18,117 nucleotides of DNA, taken from an uncultured Mycoplasmatota bacterium. Lineage in GTDB: Bacteria > Bacillota_I > Bacilli_A > RF39 > UBA660. Under the pieces are notes generated by a model that saw only the letters and a list, made by a program, of their open reading frames with translations, was not told the DNA's origin and searched no databases. Within the stretch, counting starts at the first letter, position 1. Each line of letters starts with the position of its first letter. The stretch is taken from NCBI GenBank assembly GCA_900556025.1, contig USNG01000031.1:1-18117 (forward strand). Reading direction: 5' to 3'. Below, one piece after another: positions 7,478 to 13,649 of this stretch. A program made the translations under genes and the position numbers.

Positions 7478-7885
7478 TTATTTCTTCCCATCACAACCAA
7501 TAATTAAATCTTTATATTTAACTACATCTTTTAAATCATTAATACTTATATTTTCACTTTTAATTTCTATCTCATATTCATTATCATAAGCATAAAACTC
7601 TGTCATATTTCCTTCTGTATCAAATGAAATAAAATAATTAACATTAGAAACAGAATCTTCAAAAGAATTACATGACTTACCATCAATTCTTCCATAAGTT
7701 AATTCTTCTTTATTATCATTATGATAATTTTTAACTTCTTTATAAATAATATTAATTGATGACTTAAAAGTTTCTTCTTCACTAGTACAAAAACTACCAA
7801 ATACACAGTTTCTATACATAACATACAAACATACACATAGTAACAATACTATTGCTACTACAATTACCACTACTTTATTTTTCAT
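7478..7885 (-). CDS. Membrane-anchored pseudopilin-like protein, copy 1
   Basis: A 135-residue protein: MKNK then one membrane helix (about 5-23, with Cys at 17 and 19), an outside helix ETFKSSINIIYKEVKNY (38-54), TYGRIDGKSC and the same 20-residue block found in copy 2, ending in GCDGKK. C27 and C33 lie just outside the membrane; C72 and C131 are shared with copy 2 and may pair. The two genes are tandem duplicates: the central part is nearly identical at both DNA and protein level while the N-terminal anchors have diverged. The ATG overlaps the stop of the protease-like gene by one base (TAATG at 7883-7887), so translation is probably coupled and the two products are likely needed together. 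The function is unknown. Confidence 0.86.
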   Translation of the reverse strand: MKNKVVVIVVAIVLLLCVCLYVMYRNCVFGSFCTSEEETFKSSINIIYKEVKNYHNDNKEELTYGRIDGKSCNSFEDSVSNVNYFISFDTEGNMTEFYAYDNEYEIEIKSENISINDLKDVVKYKDLIIGCDGKK

Positions 7886-9075
7886 TAATACCTCTCAATA
7901 TAACTTGTTACTAATTTACCATTACCATCATTCATTTCTATTTCTGCAACATTATAAATTTCATTATCACTGGAACTATAATATTTTATATCAGATATAA
8001 TTTTATAATCATCAGAAATGTCTAACTTAATTTTATTTAACAATCTTCTTTCAACTGTAATATTATTTACATCTATTTTTTGAAGCTTACTTTGCACTTC
8101 ATTTTTAACTTGAGCAACAGTTTTACCTTTCATATTATCAACAATTCTATTTAATTCAGAATCATTATCCATAACAACAGTGTACCCTAAATCAGTTCTA
8201 ACATCATTGATATATAATACATAATCATAATATTTTTCGTGAACACCATTAATCTCTAATTTGAAATTATTTAAATCAACAGAATTATTTAAATAACTAT
8301 CTAAATACATATTTACATCTTTTAAATCAATATTTTTTATATTTGTAACTTCATTTTGTAAAGCATCACTAATTAACATATTGCTAGCAGAATTATTATT
8401 TAAAAAATACCACGGATTTTTATTGAAAATTCCATGTAATGCATAATTTTTTACAGTATTACTAAGATATATATGATTACTGGCTGACTTAGCAGCATTT
8501 AAAACAGAAGTGCTTTTATCCTTAATTATTTCATTAAATCTACTATTCCAATTTTTGTAAGACGCTATATTTAAATCAGTTTTCCATCCCATGGTAATTT
8601 TAGCACCATTAGCTTGTGTTAATTCTGTTATATTGTATTCTGCTCCAGGTAATGCAGTATTACAACCAGCAAATGTAACAAAAGCTGATTTACTATTATT
8701 AAAGCTTCTTATCCCAACACTTGGAGAATCAGTTAATTTACTATAATCAATCGTAACATTATTATCAAATGACATAGCCATTCTGTTAGCATGTCCAACT
8801 AAATATATAATGCCACTTTCTAAATATTTAGTTCCATTACTATGACTGCTGATTATATTAGTAGCATTTGTAGAATTCAACTTTTTAGTTGTTAAACCCA
8901 TTGTCACATATGTACCATAAGAATTATTGGAATGGTCAACACCAGAAGTACCATCAGAATATTTAACACCAACACTAAGAGCAGTTTTATTATTATATGG
9001 CGTAGCAGCCAAAATCTTTTCACTATTACAGAACAATAATAAAATTGTTCCAAAAAATACTAAACTTTTTTTCAT
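7885..9075 (-). CDS. Secreted CHAT/caspase-like (clan CD) cysteine-protease-like protein
   Basis: A 396-residue exported protein: signal peptide MKKSLVFFGTILLLFCN...ILAA, with cleavage likely near residue 24. The domain at about 28-215 fits the clan CD (caspase/CHAT) pattern: strand GIIYLVGHAN with His95, strand AFVTFAGCNTALPG with Cys138, then ANGAKITMGWKTDLN, WNSRFNEII and STSVLNAAKSA, matching the CHAT layout in which a Gly-Ala strand and an F-x-L-small-x-A-L-x-x-A helix follow the active Cys. The C-terminal part (about 245-396) is beta-rich and unrecognised, possibly a prodomain or binding domain. The ATG at 9075 was chosen over a TTG at 9096 because AAAGGA lies 12 nt before it and the signal peptide starts there. 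First gene of an operon with the two pseudopilin-like genes. Confidence 0.85.
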   Translation of the reverse strand: MKKSLVFFGTILLLFCNSEKILAATPYNNKTALSVGVKYSDGTSGVDHSNNSYGTYVTMGLTTKKLNSTNATNIISSHSNGTKYLESGIIYLVGHANRMAMSFDNNVTIDYSKLTDSPSVGIRSFNNSKSAFVTFAGCNTALPGAEYNITELTQANGAKITMGWKTDLNIASYKNWNSRFNEIIKDKSTSVLNAAKSASNHIYLSNTVKNYALHGIFNKNPWYFLNNNSASNMLISDALQNEVTNIKNIDLKDVNMYLDSYLNNSVDLNNFKLEINGVHEKYYDYVLYINDVRTDLGYTVVMDNDSELNRIVDNMKGKTVAQVKNEVQSKLQKIDVNNITVERRLLNKIKLDISDDYKIISDIKYYSSSDNEIYNVAEIEMNDGNGKLVTSYIERY

Positions 9076-9105
9076 CAAACAACATTTTCCTTTCAATATT
9101 TTGAC

Positions 9106-9174
9106 TCATATTTCAAAGTCTTTGTTCAAACACCAAGTATAATCAAATAAATAACATTCTAATAAGCAATACAT
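9106..9174 (-). CDS. Possible 22-codon upstream ORF in the protease-like operon leader
   Basis: AAGGAG (9179-9184) is followed 4 nt later by an ATG that opens MYCLLECYLFDYTWCLNKDFEI and ends at TGA, 30 nt before the protease-like start. The peptide is rich in Cys, Leu, Tyr and Phe. It may be a leader peptide that controls the operon, or simply chance: the spacing is short, and the same ribosome site could serve a TTG 8 nt away that gives only 8 codons. The 9076-9291 intergenic region otherwise holds only the weak promoter and a weak 6-bp inverted repeat (9192-9197/9217-9222). Confidence 0.35.
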   Translation of the reverse strand: MYCLLECYLFDYTWCLNKDFEI

Positions 9175-9222
9175 CACGCTCCTTAAAATAATAGTCTTTA
9201 AGGCTATCACTAATATAGACTA

Positions 9223-9231
9223 ATAATAGCA
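9223..9231 (-). promoter_or_regulatory. Candidate extended -10 promoter of the protease-like operon
   Basis: TGCTATTAT on the minus strand is an extended -10 (TGn plus TATTAT at 9223-9228). No good -35 is seen at 16-18 nt. It is the best candidate in the leader, but weak. Confidence 0.4.
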
Positions 9232-9292
9232 AATAATATTGTCGATGTGTAGTAGAAATGTACAAAATATCAATTTTTTGTCATAAAAAAAA

Positions 9293-9310
9293 CATTACAT
9301 AAAAGTAATG
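9293..9310 (-). terminator. Intrinsic terminator of the HAD/2H operon
   Basis: 6-bp stem CATTAC/GTAATG with a 6-nt loop, followed on the minus strand by eight Ts. It begins one base after the stop codon at 9312. Confidence 0.82.
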
Positions 9311-9311
9311 A

Positions 9312-9743
9312 TTATTTTTTTATATCATATCTCACATACTCACTATTATTTTCTCTAATTAAACATCCAAATTTACCAATTATTTTAATTTCACTTTCAA
9401 GTGGTAAAAACACTAAATCTTTTGTTTTATTACTATCAGCATTTTCGCTCAAAGAAGCAGTAATATGTGGCACTTTTAAACTACCATCAATATCATAATT
9501 AATAAAGTATTTTTCTAATTCTTTTGGTAACTCTATTTCAAATCCACTATTATTAGAATCACTTCCATAACCAATTAATTTAATTTCAAATTCACGGCCA
9601 AAAAGATCATAAAAGATTTCTTCTTCACTTGGTTTATATTTAAAAGTACAATGTAACACTTTATATATTTTAGGTAATTTATTCTTTTCTAAACTTCTTA
9701 TTAATTCATTATCTCTAAAAAACAATCCTTCATATACAATCAT
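9312..9743 (-). CDS. 2H phosphoesterase-like protein
   Basis: A 143-residue cytosolic protein with the two His-x-Thr motifs of the 2H phosphoesterase superfamily: LHCTFKY (H31, T33) and VPHITASLS (H93, T95), about 60 residues apart, each followed by beta strands. The pieces between them (FEIKLIGYGSDSNNSGFEIELP) and after them (DLVFLPLESEIKIIGKFGCLI) fit the compact two-lobed fold. Family members open 2',3'-cyclic or 2',5' phosphodiesters, on RNA ends or small nucleotides; the substrate here is unknown. The ATG at 9743 was chosen because GAGG lies 5 nt before it; an in-frame TTG at 9761 would overlap the HAD gene. The gap to the HAD stop is 7 nt, so the two are coupled. Confidence 0.85.
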   Translation of the reverse strand: MIVYEGLFFRDNELIRSLEKNKLPKIYKVLHCTFKYKPSEEEIFYDLFGREFEIKLIGYGSDSNNSGFEIELPKELEKYFINYDIDGSLKVPHITASLSENADSNKTKDLVFLPLESEIKIIGKFGCLIRENNSEYVRYDIKK

Positions 9744-9750
9744 AATAACC

Positions 9751-10206
9751 TCAATCAACAAGTTCTGAGTCTTGAATCATAACTGCATCTTTAAGACCTT
9801 TATGAACTACTTTCAAAACAACATTATCATCATCTATTAGTACAATCTTTTTATTAGTACTAAAACTTTCTAAAAATTCTAATTTTAATTGAGCAGAAGT
9901 TTTACCAGGATTAGATTCTTTAGATATAATATGTCTATTACCTTTACTAGCATAATCAACATATTTATCTAACCAACTATTCTTTTCTTCAATTTGAGAA
10001 TCATTATTACATACAGATAATATATGTACTTCTATTCTTTCATTTAAAACTTCTCTTATTTTATTGATATTACTATTAAGTGGTCTTTTCATACCAAAAT
10101 TGTATGGTTTACCAAAATCATATGAAGCGAGTACTCCATCCATATCAATAAATAAAACTATATCATTTTCTTTTAATATATTATTAATAACTCTTTTAAA
10201 ATGCAT
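9751..10206 (-). CDS. HAD-superfamily phosphatase-like protein
   Basis: A 151-residue HAD hydrolase. Motif I is LFIDMDGVLASYDF (D21 nucleophile, D23 acid/base), motif II ILSVCNND (S64), a Lys lies at K102 in PGKTSAQLKLEFL, and motif IV is IVLIDDDNVVL (D125-D127). The short cap resembles 5'-nucleotidase-like or polynucleotide-phosphatase-like HADs. The substrate is unknown; phosphate removal from a nucleotide or RNA end would fit the 2H partner. The ATG at 10206 is preferred over a GTG at 10215 because AGGTG lies 6 nt before it. The 5' untranslated region is very short. Stop is TGA, overlapping the next gene's ribosome site. Confidence 0.88.
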   Translation of the reverse strand: MHFKRVINNILKENDIVLFIDMDGVLASYDFGKPYNFGMKRPLNSNINKIREVLNERIEVHILSVCNNDSQIEEKNSWLDKYVDYASKGNRHIISKESNPGKTSAQLKLEFLESFSTNKKIVLIDDDNVVLKVVHKGLKDAVMIQDSELVD

Positions 10207-10223
10207 ACCATTCACCTACATAA

Positions 10224-10229
10224 ATTATA
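10224..10229 (-). promoter_or_regulatory. Extended -10 promoter of the HAD/2H operon
   Basis: TGTTATAAT on the minus strand, with the -10 hexamer at 10224-10229. The -35 region (TTTTAA at 10247-10252, 17-nt spacer) is weak, so the extended -10 probably carries it. Confidence 0.65.
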
Positions 10230-10259
10230 ACAAACCACCACAGATTTTAAAAGACTAAA

Positions 10260-10283
10260 AAGTGAGTAAATAATTACTCACTT
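10260..10283 (-). terminator. Intrinsic terminator of argS
   Basis: 10-bp stem AAGTGAGTAA/TTACTCACTT with a 4-nt loop, followed on the minus strand by TTTAGTCTTTT. It lies 4 nt after the argS stop. Confidence 0.88.
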
Positions 10284-10287
10284 AATA

Positions 10288-11952
10288 TTATAACTTATCA
10301 ACAGTATCAATGCCTAATATAGATAAAGATGACTTTAATACTTTATTAATAGCACTTAATAATCTAAGTCTAGATGATTTAAGAACTTCATCTTCTTCAT
10401 TAGAAATATTAATTTGTTCATAAAACTTAGAAAATAATTGTGTTAAATTAAATATATATTTAGTTAATTTAGCAGGTTCATAACTATGAAGTAAATCATC
10501 AACTACACCTGGGAAATAAGAAAGTTCTTTAATAATTTTATCTTCTATTTCATTATTAAACTTAACTGTTTCAGTATTAGTAATTTGATTATTTCTTAAA
10601 ATAGAATTAATTCTAGCAACACTATATAAAATATACATACCACTTTCACCATTGAAACTAGTAGCATTTTGTAAATTAAAGTTAACTATTTTCTTCTTAG
10701 ATACATTTAACATAGTAAATTTAATACAAGCATTACATAATATATTTAATTTATCTTCATCAATCTTAGTATTTCTCTTTTCAAATTCATTAGTTAATGT
10801 ACTTTTAACAGCTTTCATAAAATCACTAACTAATACAACAGTACCTTCAGAAGTACTCATTTTATCTCCATCTAAAAGTACATAAGAATAACTAATTAAT
10901 TTAGGAGCAGTATATCCTAAAATATCCATAACAGCACTTATTTGTTGCATATAAACTTCTTGGTCTTCACCTAAAACAATAAAGTTATTTTTATTATTCA
11001 TAGTAATTTTATCAATAGTATAAGCAATATCTTTAATTGGATATAAAGATGTTTTATTAGAACGAGTTAATACTAAAACAGGTTCTTTAGTAGGAATATT
11101 ATAATCACTTAAATCTACATAATATCTACCAAGTTCATCTTCTTTTAATTTACCTTTTTCATCTAACTTATTTAAGATATTTTTAAGATACTTATTATAA
11201 ACATAATCAGATTCATGAGTAAATACATCAAAATGAATATTTAATTCATCAAATATCTTCATTTGACCTTCTACACACTTATCAGTAATCTTCTTAAACT
11301 TTTGAATCATTTCATCATCGCCATTTTCAACTGCTTCTAAATAATCAAAAGCTTGCTTTTCAAGACTATCATCTTTCTTAGCATCATTACTAATCTTAAC
11401 ATAAACATCTAATATAGAACTAAAATCATCATTAGAAAGACCATACTTTTCAATACCAATAACTAAAAGAGCAATCTTTTTACCTAAATCATTAATAAAA
11501 TAATGTCTTTGTACTTTATAACCAGTAAATCTATATAAATTACTCATAAAGTCACCAATCAAACTATTTCTAACTCTTCCTATATGTGGTTCTGCATTAG
11601 GATTAATAGATGTATGTTCAATTAATAATTCTTCATTATGTCCTTGATTTAATGATCCATAATTATCATTCTTTTCAATAGTATTAATTATCATATTAGA
11701 GAATTTATCATAATTTAAATAAAAATTAACATAAGGACCCATTATTTTAATTTCACTAAAGTATCCTTCTTCATCATTAAAATTCTCTTTAACTAAATTA
11801 GCTATTTCAATAGGATTGTTATGGTTTTCATCTTTTAATGATACACATTGTATACTATAATCTCCCATTCCATCTTTAGGTGGTATTTCTACTTTAATTG
11901 GATTTTTTGTGTTTAATAATTCTTTTATTTTTCCTGCTATATAATCTTTCAT
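10288..11952 (-). CDS. argS: Arginine-tRNA ligase
   Basis: Charges tRNA-Arg with arginine. A 554-residue class Ia synthetase of normal length. An N-terminal Arg-tRNA synthetase domain (about 1-95) precedes the catalytic core with the HIGH-type motif EPHIGRVRNS (HIGR at 123-126) and the signature loop DGDKMSTSEG (KMSTS at 364-368). The C-terminal part has the DALR anticodon-binding domain (about 435-554, ending in SSLSILGIDTVDKL). HIGR in place of HVGH is a variant of the motif also found in other ArgS lineages. AGGAGG lies 5 nt before the ATG. The gene sits behind an Arg-type T-box leader and its own promoter, and is monocistronic with a strong terminator. Confidence 0.98.
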   Translation of the reverse strand: MKDYIAGKIKELLNTKNPIKVEIPPKDGMGDYSIQCVSLKDENHNNPIEIANLVKENFNDEEGYFSEIKIMGPYVNFYLNYDKFSNMIINTIEKNDNYGSLNQGHNEELLIEHTSINPNAEPHIGRVRNSLIGDFMSNLYRFTGYKVQRHYFINDLGKKIALLVIGIEKYGLSNDDFSSILDVYVKISNDAKKDDSLEKQAFDYLEAVENGDDEMIQKFKKITDKCVEGQMKIFDELNIHFDVFTHESDYVYNKYLKNILNKLDEKGKLKEDELGRYYVDLSDYNIPTKEPVLVLTRSNKTSLYPIKDIAYTIDKITMNNKNNFIVLGEDQEVYMQQISAVMDILGYTAPKLISYSYVLLDGDKMSTSEGTVVLVSDFMKAVKSTLTNEFEKRNTKIDEDKLNILCNACIKFTMLNVSKKKIVNFNLQNATSFNGESGMYILYSVARINSILRNNQITNTETVKFNNEIEDKIIKELSYFPGVVDDLLHSYEPAKLTKYIFNLTQLFSKFYEQINISNEEDEVLKSSRLRLLSAINKVLKSSLSILGIDTVDKL

Positions 11953-11963
11953 ATTTTCCTCCT

Positions 11964-12163
11964 AAATAAAAAATTCTATAACTCAAGGGTGAATTAATCC
12001 ACGGTACCACCTTGATTCATAGAATTCTATGCACTTTATTCTTTAACGCAGATATACGTCTAAACTAGAAAGCTCTTTTCATATTAATATTATTATTGTT
12101 TTTCACTAACCAACAACTCACTGTAATAAGAGATTAATATTACTTTTCTCCCCTTCGTTCGAT
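11964..12163 (-). promoter_or_regulatory. T-box leader of argS (Arg specifier AGA)
   Basis: Read on the minus strand, this leader senses uncharged tRNA-Arg. A stem I strand AGTAATATTAAT pairs with ATTAATAT, and the opposite strand then reads GAAAAGAGC with the specifier AGA (12074-12076) followed by a purine. The T-box sequence is TGGTACCGTGG (11999-12009), one base off the TGGNACCGCG consensus. Antiterminator helices are CAAGG/CCTTG and GTG/CAC. The outer helix AATTCTAT/ATAGAATT (11972-11979 with 12019-12026) followed by Ts is the terminator. The leader shares a 24-nt block with only two differences with the aspS leader (CTGCGTTAAAGAAT core, 12038-12052 vs 774-788). Confidence 0.95.
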
Positions 12164-12169
12164 GAACAT

Positions 12170-12198
12170 ATTTTAACACATGTAAACAAAATAATCAA
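12170..12198 (-). promoter_or_regulatory. Promoter of the argS T-box transcript
   Basis: TTGATT (12193-12198), 17-nt spacer, TAAAAT (12170-12175) with extended TGT. Transcription should start near 12163. Confidence 0.83.
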
Positions 12199-12202
12199 GA
12201 TA

Positions 12203-12231
12203 TTTTATTTTTATAATAATTATTATATAAT
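12203..12231 (+). promoter_or_regulatory. Candidate promoter of the Asn-rich gene
   Basis: TATAAT (12226-12231) with a weak TTTTAT (12203-12208) at 17 nt. It is arranged head to head with the argS promoter in a very AT-rich spacer, so other -10s are possible. Confidence 0.45.
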
Positions 12232-12247
12232 TTATCTAGGTGATATC

Positions 12248-12484
12248 ATGAATTTTAATTTAAATTTCAATAATAATTTTAATGGTAATAATTTTAATAG
12301 AGGTAATAATAATCCTCCTAAATTCAATCAAAGTGGTTATAAGTTAAATTATCAAACTCCTACTGATCAAGTAAAACCTAAAAATCAATATACAAGTGTT
12401 GATGGTAGAAAGTATGATAATTATGAAAATGTAAGAATAGCTAACCAACAATTTATTAAAGAAATGAACAAAAAGCGTAATTAA
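12248..12484 (+). CDS. Small Asn-rich low-complexity protein
   Basis: A 78-residue protein, one of two genes on the plus strand. About 15 of the first 34 residues are Asn in an N-F-N pattern with Gly and Pro; the second half (Tyr/Lys/Asn-rich, ending ANQQFIKEMNKKRN) is more ordinary and likely partly helical. No signal peptide, membrane segment or known domain is visible. AGGTGAT before the ATG, a candidate promoter and a terminator at the end support a real gene; the low complexity could otherwise be an artefact of AT-rich sequence. It is transcribed away from argS. The stop TAA overlaps the stop of the opposite gene inside the shared terminator. The function is unknown; a disordered, prion-like protein is possible. 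Confidence 0.68.
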   Translation: MNFNLNFNNNFNGNNFNRGNNNPPKFNQSGYKLNYQTPTDQVKPKNQYTSVDGRKYDNYENVRIANQQFIKEMNKKRN

Positions 12485-12494
12485 TACGCTTTTT
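12470..12494. terminator. Bidirectional terminator shared by convergent genes, containing both stop codons
   Basis: Stem AAAAAGCGTA (12470-12479) / TACGCTTTTT (12485-12494), 5-nt loop. Seven Ts follow the turn on the plus strand and five on the minus. Both stop codons (12482-12484 plus, 12481-12483 minus) lie in the loop, and the stem encodes the last residues of both proteins (KKRN and KKAY). Confidence 0.88.
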
Positions 12495-13596
12495 TTCTTA
12501 ACATTATAACACTACCATCATCTTGTTTTTTCATTCTTCTTTTGACTACTATGTCTTTACTTACTTTGCATAGTGTATCATCTTTAACTTCAAATGTAAT
12601 TGGATTTAAAAAATATCCTAAAAATTCACTATCAAGTTCTCCAGCTATATAGAATGTTTTAGTACATCTAGTTTTAAAGTCATCAGCAAATACAATAATA
12701 TCTCCTACACTAGCTTCTCCATTTACTAAATCATAAAATTCTTTTTTATCAGCTTCTTCTACTCCTTCATTAAAGTATAATCCAGAATGAATAAATTCAA
12801 GTACTCTATCTAGTTCATTATCTTTTAATTTATCACAAACACTATATACATTATCAGTAGTTGTATTACAATATGAATTAATAACATATCTTTCATATCT
12901 ACTATTAGGATAATCTTGCAAAAATAAAGCATATCTATATCTATTATATACATGAGTTATAGGAGACACATATAATTTATTACCTTCAACTCTCCAAACT
13001 AAATATGGTCTTTTATAGTCTTTAGCATCTTTACCTATATATCTGCATTCTAATTGTTCTGCATTTTTAATATATATAATATGTCCTGGTTCTATTCTTT
13101 TACCACTTTGAGTAAAGTAATCATATCCCATTTCAATAAAACTTCCTTTAAATGCATTATTTTTAATTGCTTTCATCAAATGATAACACTTTTTAGCATA
13201 TTCGCTATCAGGATAATAATGATATATATATTTTATATATTGTTTAGCTTCATATATTTCACCTTTAAATAAATATATCTTAGCAAGTAAATAAAATCTT
13301 CTAGGAGATAATAATTTAACATCACTTAATATTCTTAAAGCATCTTCACATTTACCACAATAATAGTAATTAAAAGCAAGTTCAATTTTATCTTCATCTT
13401 TTCTACAGAAACCTTCTAATTTATTTAATGCCTCATATCCTTCTTTATATCTATGTAATTGTATTAAACTACCAGCATATCTACATATAGTAGTAAAATC
13501 CATATTAAAACAATCATGCATATTTTCACTAAATAAATCTAAATATTCTTGATATTGTCCATCAATATATAATCTATTTAATTCTTTATGTAACAT
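12481..13596 (-). CDS. TPR-like protein with a PemK/MazF-like C-terminal region
   Basis: A 371-residue soluble protein. The N-terminal half (about 1-150) is a run of helix pairs typical of tetratricopeptide repeats: YQEYLDLFSEN, RYKEGYEALNKLEGF, FNYYYCGKCEDALRIL, FYLLAKIYLFKGEIYEAKQYI. From about 168 the pattern GHIIYIKN ... RPYLVWRVEGNKLYVSPIT resembles the opening of the PemK/MazF SH3-like barrel (G-D-I-V-x-V ... R-P-x-L-V ... V-x-P-I-T). A second beta segment SVGDIIVFADDF ... GYFLNPITFEVKDD (about 296-345) may be a repeat of it. No catalytic residues can be assigned, so an RNase role is not claimed; it may be a fold-only match. AAGGGG lies 4 nt before the ATG. Own promoter at 13621-13649. 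Confidence 0.85.
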   Translation of the reverse strand: MLHKELNRLYIDGQYQEYLDLFSENMHDCFNMDFTTICRYAGSLIQLHRYKEGYEALNKLEGFCRKDEDKIELAFNYYYCGKCEDALRILSDVKLLSPRRFYLLAKIYLFKGEIYEAKQYIKYIYHYYPDSEYAKKCYHLMKAIKNNAFKGSFIEMGYDYFTQSGKRIEPGHIIYIKNAEQLECRYIGKDAKDYKRPYLVWRVEGNKLYVSPITHVYNRYRYALFLQDYPNSRYERYVINSYCNTTTDNVYSVCDKLKDNELDRVLEFIHSGLYFNEGVEEADKKEFYDLVNGEASVGDIIVFADDFKTRCTKTFYIAGELDSEFLGYFLNPITFEVKDDTLCKVSKDIVVKRRMKKQDDGSVIMLRKKAY

Positions 13597-13620
13597 ATTA
13601 CCCCTTCTTTCGAGGCATAT

Positions 13621-13649
13621 ATTATACCATAAAAATTTTATTTTGTCAT
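13621..13649 (-). promoter_or_regulatory. Promoter of the TPR-like gene
   Basis: ATGACA (13644-13649), 17-nt spacer, TATAAT (13621-13626) with extended TGG. The -35 overlaps the stop codon of the gene at 13646. Confidence 0.85.

Noticed and set aside
8927..9142. Plus-strand open frame of 71 codons opposite the protease-like signal peptide
   Set aside because: It mirrors the coding strand of a gene with a convincing signal peptide and has no ribosome site.
9192..9222. 6-bp inverted repeat TAGTCT/AGACTA in the protease-like leader as a riboswitch or terminator
   Set aside because: A short stem with a 19-nt loop and no U tract; not distinguishable from chance in this composition.
948..10206. 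One RNA-repair or ADP-ribose system joining the ART-like gene with the HAD/2H pair
   Set aside because: KptA-type chemistry would make such a link attractive, but the genes lie 8 kb apart on different transcripts and the ART call is itself unproven.
10064..10258. Plus-strand open frame of 64 codons opposite the HAD gene
   Set aside because: Antisense to HAD motif I and to its promoter; no independent support.
10652..10885. Plus-strand open frame of 77 codons inside argS
   Set aside because: Antisense to the KMSTS region of a full-length argS.
13054..13272. Plus-strand open frame of 72 codons inside the TPR-like gene
   Set aside because: Hydrophobic reverse reading of a helical repeat protein, no ribosome site.
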